A DNA stretch of 13,063 bases from Bacillota bacterium. Its GTDB lineage: Bacteria; Bacillota_E; RBS10-35; JAJYVN01. The DNA lies in contig JAJZWQ010000090.1 in assembly GCA_021846605.1 (NCBI GenBank), positions 1-13,063 on the forward strand, written 5' to 3'. Position numbers and translations under genes: made by a program. Shown here one piece after another: positions 1 through 5,510 of the stretch. Each line of letters begins with the position of its first letter. Position 1 is the stretch's first letter. Below the pieces are notes generated by a model. It was given only the letters and a program-made list of their open reading frames with translations, was not told where the DNA came from and did not search any database.

Positions 1-913
1 CACGGCCGCACTTCTGACTGGTGTAGCGGGGGGCTACCGTGGCCACGGCCCCACCCACCAACGCCGCCTTGTGGCGCGAGAAGGACCACGCGTGCCGGCG
101 CCGACGCTGCCGTTTGCGCCCCTTCAGACGTGTGCGGATGTCGGTCAGGTCCTCGCCGACCAGTGTTCGGCCGGGATCCACGGACTGGACCAGGCGCTTG
201 GACAGCACGTGGTCGCAGTCCCGGCGGAAACGTTCCTGGCGGCCGGACACCTTGGGCCGGTGCCGATTGGCCGACCGTGGGCCTTTCGCCTGAAGAGCAC
301 GGCGCAAGCGGAACGAACGGGCCTCGACTTCCCGCCAAGGGCGCTGGCCGAGGAATGGGGCCTGGGCAGTTACGGCGGGGCACACAACGCCAAGCCCAAC
401 ACCGACCACCGCTCCTGTGGGGCGCACTTGCGGCTCCGGGGCTTGCAGCCCAAGCCGACCCCCGCGGTCCACGCAGAGGTCGGACGAACGAACAGGGAGA
501 TTGACGCGCCCGGCATGGCAGAGTGGGATGCCCAGCGATACCCGCTGTCGATCAGCAACGCTCGACCGGAGGGCATAGCCTTCGGCAAGCTGGACCTTGG
601 CCGAGCGGGCGTCGTAGCGGCTGGCGGTGCGACGCGCATGCGGGCAGGACGCCTTCCGGCCCTTGCGCCAGCGGGTACGGCAGGACGCGACGGCTTCAGT
701 GGCTCTTACACGGGCGGAGCAGACCAGTTGCGCCGGCGGCGCTGCTCCCGCACGTTCATCTGTGCAGGTCTCGTGGTGTTCCACACCGTTGAGGCGCGGC
801 ATCTCCCAACCCACAGAGCAGACGCGGTTGAACGCAGCGGTGTACTGCGCGCTGGTCTCACGCCGGATCGCCACGCCCGCCGCCGGCGCCTTCACGCGCA
901 GCCCTGTTCCCAC
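1..913 (-). CDS. tnpB: TnpB-like protein (IS200/IS605 OrfB), partial, RuvC-I aspartate lost
   Basis: The minus-strand frame is open from an in-frame TAG at 944-946 to the window edge, at least 304 codons from a GTG at 913, so the C-terminal zinc ribbon is mostly outside. Recognisable OrfB/TnpB segments in order are: SAQYTAAFNRVC (about residues 21-32), PPAQLVCSARV (59-69), SRYDARSAKVQL (98-109), the RuvC-I region GVGLGVVCPAV (171-181), a basic helix region RLRRALQAKG with SGRQERFRRDCDHVLSKRL (202-241), GEDLTDIR (253-260) and PRYTSQKC (295-302). The family has Asp in the third position of GVDLG; here codon 395-397 gives Gly. The second acidic residue (Glu254) is kept. Compared with the copy at 11860-12604, about six residues are missing after WSF (277-278). 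TnpB is an RNA-guided nuclease in active IS200/IS605 elements; this one is probably nuclease-dead. The absence of frameshifts is notable for a relic. The GTG start is a guess. Confidence 0.8.
   Translation of the reverse strand, partial: MGTGLRVKAPAAGVAIRRETSAQYTAAFNRVCSVGWEMPRLNGVEHHETCTDERAGAAPPAQLVCSARVRATEAVASCRTRWRKGRKASCPHARRTASRYDARSAKVQLAEGYALRSSVADRQRVSLGIPLCHAGRVNLPVRSSDLCVDRGGRLGLQAPEPQVRPTGAVVGVGLGVVCPAVTAQAPFLGQRPWREVEARSFRLRRALQAKGPRSANRHRPKVSGRQERFRRDCDHVLSKRLVQSVDPGRTLVGEDLTDIRTRLKGRKRQRRRRHAWSFSRHKAALVGGAVATVAPRYTSQKCGR
178..252. repeat. Best-conserved block of the direct repeat shared with 12263-12337
   Basis: These 75 bases differ from 12263-12337 at one position by my reading. 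The block lies within the basic-helix part of both minus-strand tnpB copies. The two copies are in the same orientation, so they are direct repeats about 12.1 kb apart. Confidence 0.85.
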
Positions 914-975
914 AGGGGGGGGAACGCGCGGCCCCGCCCACGGCTAAAGCCGGGGGTATCAGACGCCCGCGCGGA
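906..975. repeat. IS200/IS605-type element end with two hairpins (copy 1)
   Basis: Two stem-loops lie side by side: GTTCCC/GGGAAC (906-911 with 920-925), and a palindrome at 937-956 with core CGGCT-AA-AGCCG and flanking CCC/GGG around an A-G mismatch. Read on the minus strand, this stretch matches the plus-strand sequence at about 12610-12680 (CGTCTGATACCCCCGGCTT and what follows). It is therefore the conserved upstream end of the same element family. Subterminal hairpins are what IS200/IS605 elements use as single-stranded recognition sites. No tnpA is visible nearby. Confidence 0.65.
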
Positions 976-981
976 GACTTG

Positions 982-2310
982 ATGGAGGCCGGCGGCGCGT
1001 TCCCGCCCACCGCGGCGCGCCTCCGTGCCGCGCGGGAGGCGCGGGGACTCACCGTCGAGCAGGCGGCGGAGGCGGTGGGCGTGGACTCCAGTGTCTGGGC
1101 GGCGTGGGAGGCGGGTGGCGCGGCCCAGGTCGACTCCGCGACCCACCTGGCGGCCCTGGGCCGCGTGCTGCGCGTGGAGGTGGCCTGGCTGCTCGGGGTG
1201 GGCGGCCGGGCCGGGCAGCCGGACGCGCGGCGAACGGGGTGGACGACGACGGGCGTCGTGGGCGTCGTGGCCACCGCCGCCCTGCGGCTGCGGGAGGATG
1301 CGCCGATGGGCCCAGGCCCGGCGGTTCGCCTGGGACCGGTACGCCTGCGGTGCGACGTCGTCGAGATCGCCTGGCGGCTCCGTCCCGGGGATGATCCCGC
1401 TCAGGTGCGGGATGTGTGGGTGGAGCCGGTGGACGGCGGACGAGGCGTGGGGGTCGAGGTCCAGATCCAGGAGACACCCGACCCGCCGCCGGTGGCGCCG
1501 CACACCCCGCCCGCGCCCGCGGGCCTCTTCCGCCTGCCCGTGCCCACCTTCGGCCCACCCTGGACGGTGCGCGGCTCGGGACCCGGCGGCCCATGGCGAC
1601 GGAACCCGCGGGTGGACGGCACGATCCTGGAGGACTACCGGCGTGGGGTTCCCGCGCGGGAAGCGCGCGCGGTGGCGGACCAGGCGGGTGTGCGCATCCG
1701 TCTGGTCCGCGTGGCCTGCCTGCCCGACCGCCTCGCCGTCTTCACCGCACTGGACGCGGAGCCGGCCGCGGCCGACATCCACGCCGGCCGTGCTCGGCTC
1801 CTGCGGCGCGGGGCCCGCCCGGACACGCAGCGCGCGATCCCCACCGGGTCCACCCGTCTGCCCCCGGTGCGGGCGGATGTGGCCTACTTCTCCCCGGTCG
1901 CTCCCGGTGCGGATGTCGAGGTCGAGTTTCCGACCGTCGAGTGGTCGGCGCACCTGACCTGCCACGCGCGCCTGCCGCTGCCCGCGGTGGCCCCGGCGGA
2001 GATCGCGCCCGAGGGCGGCCTGCCGGACGGATACGGTGTCACGGCGGTGTATTGGAACCGCGGGCTGCTGTTGGACCTGCGGGGGCCCCAGGACAGCGGC
2101 GTGATCTGGCCCTCCCTGGAGACCGAGGACGAACGGACGGTGCCGCTGCTGGAGGCCCGGGGGGGAGACGGCCGCACGGTCGCGGTGACCGGGACCTTGC
2201 CCGCAGGGGCGCAGTCCATCCGGCTGCGGGCCCTGGGCGTGCCACGGCATGTGCGCGGCCCGTGGATCCTCCCGTTCCGGGTGCCGGAGGAGCGTGCGCG
2301 CGAATCCTGA
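982..2310 (+). CDS. XRE-family HTH protein with large unrecognised beta-rich C-terminal region
   Basis: This 442-residue protein starts at ATG 982, five bases after GGAG at 973-976; a TTG directly upstream (979) is an alternative. Residues about 12-70 form a helix-turn-helix of XRE/Cro type (LRAAREARGLTVEQAAEAVG, then WAAWEAGG and a third-helix region ending VAWLLGV), so it probably binds DNA. A short hydrophobic stretch near residues 87-101 (GVVGVVATAAL) is too short for a confident membrane helix. The remaining 340 residues are Pro/Arg/Val-rich with alternating strand-like segments (for example VRIRLVRVACLPDRLAVFTALD and LPAGAQSIRLRAL), suggesting stacked beta-sandwich domains; I do not recognise the family. 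Its start lies just outside a transposon end, so its native promoter may have been replaced. Target genes are unknown. Confidence 0.7.
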   Translation: MEAGGAFPPTAARLRAAREARGLTVEQAAEAVGVDSSVWAAWEAGGAAQVDSATHLAALGRVLRVEVAWLLGVGGRAGQPDARRTGWTTTGVVGVVATAALRLREDAPMGPGPAVRLGPVRLRCDVVEIAWRLRPGDDPAQVRDVWVEPVDGGRGVGVEVQIQETPDPPPVAPHTPPAPAGLFRLPVPTFGPPWTVRGSGPGGPWRRNPRVDGTILEDYRRGVPAREARAVADQAGVRIRLVRVACLPDRLAVFTALDAEPAAADIHAGRARLLRRGARPDTQRAIPTGSTRLPPVRADVAYFSPVAPGADVEVEFPTVEWSAHLTCHARLPLPAVAPAEIAPEGGLPDGYGVTAVYWNRGLLLDLRGPQDSGVIWPSLETEDERTVPLLEARGGDGRTVAVTGTLPAGAQSIRLRALGVPRHVRGPWILPFRVPEERARES

Positions 2311-2347
2311 CCCCGCCGCCGCGCCGTGACCAGCCCCAGGCGGGGGC

Positions 2348-2377
2348 TTGACGGGCTCCCCCCCGCGCTGGTACGTT
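2348..2377 (+). promoter_or_regulatory. Sigma-A-type promoter for the thiazole cluster
   Basis: The -35 TTGACG (2348-2353), an 18-bp spacer and the -10 TACGTT (2372-2377) preceded by TGG form an extended -10 promoter. Transcription would begin near 2384, giving a leader of about 105 nt before tenI. Confidence 0.55.
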
Positions 2378-2437
2378 TCCGGCGTACGGGCCGGCGCGGC
2401 CGGCGGGCACGGAATGGCAGTCGGGTATGGCGCTGTC

Positions 2438-2475
2438 GCCGTCCACCCTATGGGGTGCGACGGCTTTTAACTTTT
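2438..2475 (+). terminator. Intrinsic terminator / attenuator just before tenI
   Basis: GCCGTC-CACCC pairs with GGGTG-C-GACGGC (2438-2448 with 2453-2464), 11 base pairs with one bulged C and a TATG loop, followed by TTTTAACTTTT. It lies downstream of the promoter at 2348-2377 and ends one base before the GGGGGTGA ribosome-binding site at 2477-2484. It therefore acts inside the tenI leader rather than ending an upstream unit, unless that promoter is not real. A GGCG/CGCC hairpin (2429-2440) overlaps its 5' arm and could be an alternative fold. Confidence 0.6.
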
Positions 2476-2488
2476 CGGGGGTGACGCT

Positions 2489-3154
2489 GTGCCGGGCTTT
2501 GTGCTGCATCTGGTGACCGACCGCCTGGAGAGCCGCCTCCCCCTGGAGGCGGCGCTGCGGCAGGCCGCGGCGGGCGGCGTCGACGCCATCCAGGTGCGCG
2601 AGAAGGGCCGTCCCGCCCAGGACGTCCTGGCGGCCACCGAAGCCGCCCTGGCCGCGGGGGCCCGCCAGGTCCTGGTCAACGACCGGGCGGACGTCGCCCT
2701 GGCCAGCGGCGCCACGGGCGTGCACCTACCGGCGCGGGGCATCCCCATCGCCGCCGCGCGACGCCTGCTGCCGCGCGCGGACGGCTGGCTGGTGGGGGCG
2801 TCGGTGCACAGCGTGGCCGAGGCGCAGGCCGCGGCGGCCGCCGGTGCCGATTACGTCACGTTCGGGCACGTCTTCCAGAGCGACAGCAAGCCGGGGTTGC
2901 CGCCGCAGGGCGCGGGCGCGCTGCGGCGCGTGGTCGAGGCGGTACCGGTGCCGGTGCTGGCGATCGGGGGCATCGAGCCGGGCAACGTCGCGGCCATCCT
3001 GGAGACGGGGTGCGCCGGCGTGGCGGTGATCCGGTCCGTGCTGGCGGCGGAGGACCCCCGGCGCGCCGCGGCAGCGCTCTCGGCAGCCATGGCGGCCGCC
3101 CGGGGCCGCCCGCGCCACGCGTTTCCCACGGGGAGGGGCCAGGGGGATGGATGA
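2489..3154 (+). CDS. tenI: Thiazole tautomerase TenI
   Basis: A 221-residue TIM-barrel protein of the ThiE/TenI family, starting at GTG 2489 behind GGGGGTGA. TenI converts the initial ThiG product to the aromatic carboxythiazole phosphate tautomer. Family features are LHLVTDRL (6-13), IQVREKG (34-40), VNDRADVAL (63-71) and AIGGIEPGNV (158-167). The TenI assignment over ThiE rests on VGASVHSVAEA (102-112) and YVTFGHVFQSDSK (122-134), with His127 at the position expected for the TenI catalytic histidine, and on absence of the ThiE GQxD stretch after GVHL. Neighbours thiS::thiG and thiO match the B. subtilis tenI context. The last residues after about 205 are low complexity. It overlaps the next gene by 8 nt. 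Annotation pipelines may call it thiamine phosphate synthase; I favour TenI. Confidence 0.85.
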   Translation: MPGFVLHLVTDRLESRLPLEAALRQAAAGGVDAIQVREKGRPAQDVLAATEAALAAGARQVLVNDRADVALASGATGVHLPARGIPIAAARRLLPRADGWLVGASVHSVAEAQAAAAAGADYVTFGHVFQSDSKPGLPPQGAGALRRVVEAVPVPVLAIGGIEPGNVAAILETGCAGVAVIRSVLAAEDPRRAAAALSAAMAAARGRPRHAFPTGRGQGDG

Positions 3155-4148
3155 GGCGACGAACGGCATGGAGATCGTGCTGAACGGCGCGGGGGCCAGT
3201 GTGCCCGCCGGGGAGAGCATCGCCGGGCTTCTGCGGGCGCGCGGGGTCGAGCCCGCGCGCGTGGTCGTGGCGGTCAACCGCGAACTGGTGCCGCGCGAGC
3301 AATGGGAAGCGGTGCGCCTGCAGTCCGGAGACCGCGTGGAGGTGGTGCATGTGGTGGCAGGGGGAGCGGACGCGGATGACGCGCTGGAGATCGCCGGGGT
3401 GCGGCTGGACAGCCGCCTGATCTGCGGTACGGGCAAGTATCCGTCGGCGGCCGTGATGAACGCGGCGCTGGCCGCGGCGGGCACGTCCCTGGTCACGGTC
3501 GCCGTCCGGTACTTCGACATGGACATGGGCGGGCGGTCGCTGTTGACCGAACTCGACCCGGACAGGTACCGGCTGTTGCCCAACACCGCCGGCGCCTACA
3601 CGGCCGAAGACGCCATCCACATGGCGGAGTTGGGCCGCGCCGCCACCGGGACGAACTGGATCAAGCTGGAGGTGATCGGCGACCGCGACACGCTCTGGCC
3701 CGACGTGCGCGCCACGGTAACGGCCACGGAGGAACTGGTGCGGCGCGGATTCGTCGTCCTGCCTTACACCTCCCCCGATCCCGTGGTCGCCCGCCAGTTG
3801 GAGGAGGCGGGGGCGGCGACCGTCATGCCCCTGGGGTCGCCCATCGGCAGCGGCCAGGGCGTGCTGGACGTGGCCAGCATCCAGCGCATTGTGCACAGCG
3901 TGCACGTGCCGGTCGTGGTCGACGCCGGCATCGGCTCGCCGGCGGACGCCGCCGCGGCGATGGAGGCCGGGGCCGCGGCCGTCCTGATCAACACCGCGAT
4001 CGCCCGGGCGGCCGACCCGGTGACCATGGCCCTGGCCATGGCCCTGGCGGTCCGCTCCGGGCGCCTGGGACTGCGGGCCGGCCGCATCGCGCGCCGCGCG
4101 GAGGCCAGCCCGTCCACGGCGACGGCGGGGGTGCCGCACATTGAGTAA
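3147..4148 (+). CDS. thiSG: ThiS-ThiG fusion: sulfur carrier protein plus thiazole synthase
   Basis: This 333-residue protein joins two partners normally made separately. Residues 8-73 are a complete ThiS ubiquitin-like fold (MEIVLNG, VVVAVNRELVPREQW, GDRVEVVHVVAGG) ending in the diglycine at 72-73. ThiG begins at once (DALEIAGVRLDSRLICGTGKY, 78-98) and runs to about 333, with LLPNTAGAYTAEDA (143-156), WIKLEVIGD (171-179; Lys173 is the expected Schiff-base lysine), MPLGSPIGSGQG (227-238) and VVVDAGIGSPADA (256-268). ThiG builds the thiazole ring from deoxyxylulose 5-phosphate, ThiO-derived iminoglycine and sulfur from ThiS thiocarboxylate. ThiF, needed to activate ThiS, is not in the window. 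ThiS normally needs a free C-terminal Gly-Gly, which is internal here. ATG 3147 has an AGGGG-type site upstream; ATG 3168 is the usual ThiS start and an alternative. Confidence 0.9.
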   Translation: MDEATNGMEIVLNGAGASVPAGESIAGLLRARGVEPARVVVAVNRELVPREQWEAVRLQSGDRVEVVHVVAGGADADDALEIAGVRLDSRLICGTGKYPSAAVMNAALAAAGTSLVTVAVRYFDMDMGGRSLLTELDPDRYRLLPNTAGAYTAEDAIHMAELGRAATGTNWIKLEVIGDRDTLWPDVRATVTATEELVRRGFVVLPYTSPDPVVARQLEEAGAATVMPLGSPIGSGQGVLDVASIQRIVHSVHVPVVVDAGIGSPADAAAAMEAGAAAVLINTAIARAADPVTMALAMALAVRSGRLGLRAGRIARRAEASPSTATAGVPHIE

Positions 4149-5202
4149 GGGAGCGGACGTCGTGGTGGTCGGCGGCGGGGCCGTGGGGTGCGCGATCGCC
4201 TATGCCCTGGCCCGCCGGCGGGCCAGGGTCGTGCTGTTCGAGCGCGGGCGGCTGGGCGGGGGGGCATCCTACGGGGCTGGCGGGATGCTGGCGCCCCAGG
4301 TGGAGGCCGACGGTCCCGGCCCGCTGCTCGATCTGGGGCTGCGCGCGCGGAACATGTTCCCGGAGCTTCAGGAGGTCCTTCCCTTCCCCTTCGACCTGGA
4401 CCGCTCGGGGATCCTGCGGGTGGCCCGGGAAGCCCCCGCGGCCACCCGCCTGCTGGCCCGGGCCGCCTGGCAGCGGGCGGCGGGCCTGGAGGCGCGCCTG
4501 CTGGATCCGGCCGAGGTCCGGGCGCTCGTCCCGGCCGCGGCCCCGGTCGCCGTCGGCCTTTGGGTGCCCGACGGCCAACTCTCCCCGCTGCGCCTGACGC
4601 TGGCCCTGGCGGCGGGCGCCACGCGCCATGGCGCGGAACTGCGCGAGGGCGTGACCGTCCGCGCGTGGGCGGACGGCCGGGTGGACACCTCCGCCGGCCC
4701 CCTGGACTGCGAGACCGTGGTCCTGGCGGCGGGCGCCTGGAGCGGCGCCCTGGCCGGCGTGCCCATCGTGCCCCTCAAGGGCCAGCGCCTGCTGCTCCGC
4801 CAGGCGCGCGCCGCGCTCCCGCTGACCTTCTGGGGAGACGGCGCCTACCTGGTGCCCAAGCCGGGCGGGGGGGTGCTCGTGGGCGCCACCGAGGAGCCCG
4901 AAGCCGGGTTTGACCCGCGCGTCACCCTGGGGGCGACGACCACCCTCAGCCAGGCCGCGATCGCCCAGGTACCCGCGCTGGCCGCGGCGGAGTTGGTCGA
5001 GACGTGGGCCGGCTTCCGGCCGGCCACGCCCGACCACCTGCCGCTGCTGGGTCCGCTGCCGGGCCATCCCGGGGTCTGGGTCGCCTCGGGGCACCACCGC
5101 AACGGCATCCTGCTCTCGGCACTGACCGGCGAGCTGCTCGCGGCCGCCCTGCTGGAGGGGCAGCCCCTGCCCGCGGCCTGCGCGCCCGGCCGCTTCGGTT
5201 GA
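4141..5202 (+). CDS. thiO: Glycine oxidase ThiO
   Basis: A 353-residue FAD-dependent oxidase of the DAO family, which oxidises glycine to iminoglycine for ThiG. The N-terminus has the dinucleotide-binding motif VVVVGGGAVGCAIA (7-20) and the acidic end of strand 2 (LFERG, 34-38). GASYGAGGMLAPQVEA is the flavin-contact loop typical of ThiO. The C-terminal block GFRPATPDHLPLLGPLPG ... SGHHRNGILLSALTGELLA carries the conserved arginines and the glycine-rich flavin loop. Translation probably starts at TTG 4141, overlapping thiSG by 8 nt behind GGGGGTG; no other start precedes the FAD motif. Full length for the family, with no signal peptide. It closes the cluster: a new promoter lies over its stop codon. 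ThiF, ThiD, ThiC and ThiE are not present here. Confidence 0.9.
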   Translation: MSKGADVVVVGGGAVGCAIAYALARRRARVVLFERGRLGGGASYGAGGMLAPQVEADGPGPLLDLGLRARNMFPELQEVLPFPFDLDRSGILRVAREAPAATRLLARAAWQRAAGLEARLLDPAEVRALVPAAAPVAVGLWVPDGQLSPLRLTLALAAGATRHGAELREGVTVRAWADGRVDTSAGPLDCETVVLAAGAWSGALAGVPIVPLKGQRLLLRQARAALPLTFWGDGAYLVPKPGGGVLVGATEEPEAGFDPRVTLGATTTLSQAAIAQVPALAAAELVETWAGFRPATPDHLPLLGPLPGHPGVWVASGHHRNGILLSALTGELLAAALLEGQPLPAACAPGRFG

Positions 5203-5228
5203 CCGGGTGCGCCCCGCTGCGCTAAGGT
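5199..5228 (+). promoter_or_regulatory. Promoter of the thrS T-box leader
   Basis: TTGACC (5199-5204), which contains the thiO stop codon, is followed by an 18-bp spacer and a weaker -10 TAAGGT (5223-5228). Initiation near 5235 would match the expected 5' end of the T-box RNA. Confidence 0.45.
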
Positions 5229-5234
5229 ACAGAG

Positions 5235-5466
5235 GTGACGATGGAGGCCCGGCGGACGCGTGGACCCCGAGCGAGCGGGGGAGGGTGCAAGCCCCGCGGT
5301 CGCGCACCGCCAACGGGAACGGCTCCGGAGCAGGCGACAAGCGGCCGTGCCGCGAAAACGCCCGTGTCTGCCGGCGTTAACGGCATCCGAGGCCCCCGCC
5401 CGGCGGGGGGGCGAATTTGGGTGGAATCGCGGGTATTGCCCGTCCCTGTGGGGACGGGCTTTTTTT
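5235..5466 (+). promoter_or_regulatory. T-box riboswitch controlling thrS
   Basis: The leader has the hallmarks of a tRNA-sensing T-box. ACGATGGAGG comes near the 5' end. The distal stem I has GCGGGG (5275-5280) pairing with CCCCGC (5292-5297) around a GAGGGTGCAA loop, with an AGCGAG-type bulge. A GC-rich stem-III-like hairpin lies at about 5391-5411. The T-box sequence GGGTGGAATCGCGGG is at 5419-5433, and an intrinsic terminator follows. ACC at 5306-5308, a Thr codon on the 3' side of stem I, is the best specifier candidate, consistent with thrS downstream, but I have not folded the region rigorously. Uncharged tRNA-Thr should pair by anticodon to the specifier and by NCCA to the TGGA bulge, stabilising the antiterminator and allowing thrS expression. 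The motif reads GGAATCGCGG where GGNACCGCGG is usual. Confidence 0.85.
5438..5466 (+). terminator. Terminator of the thrS T-box
   Basis: GCCCGTCCC (5438-5446) pairs perfectly with GGGACGGGC (5451-5459) around TGTG, followed by seven T (5460-5466). It directly follows the T-box sequence and competes with the antiterminator. Confidence 0.9.
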
Positions 5467-5510
5467 GCGCCTACAGAATTTGCGCCCACAGAAATAGGGA
5501 GGTGGCGGCG

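Noticed and set aside
892..2250. A 452-codon minus-strand frame opposite the XRE-family gene
   Set aside because: The plus strand has a recognisable helix-turn-helix and a plausible start; the minus frame shows no domain and extends into the transposon end.
2378..2488. A TPP riboswitch upstream of the thiamin cluster
   Set aside because: None of the conserved TPP aptamer motifs is present, and the leader between promoter and terminator is only about 55 nt.
3350..3390. Frameshifting on the GGGGG run at the ThiS diglycine to release free ThiS
   Set aside because: A -1 slip would add several residues after the glycines before a TGA, not end at Gly-Gly, and no separate in-frame ThiG start is evident.
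5235..5510. N-terminal extension of ThrRS back to GTG 5235
   Set aside because: The extension covers the T-box and its terminator; ATG 5511 has an excellent ribosome-binding site and gives the normal TGS-domain start.
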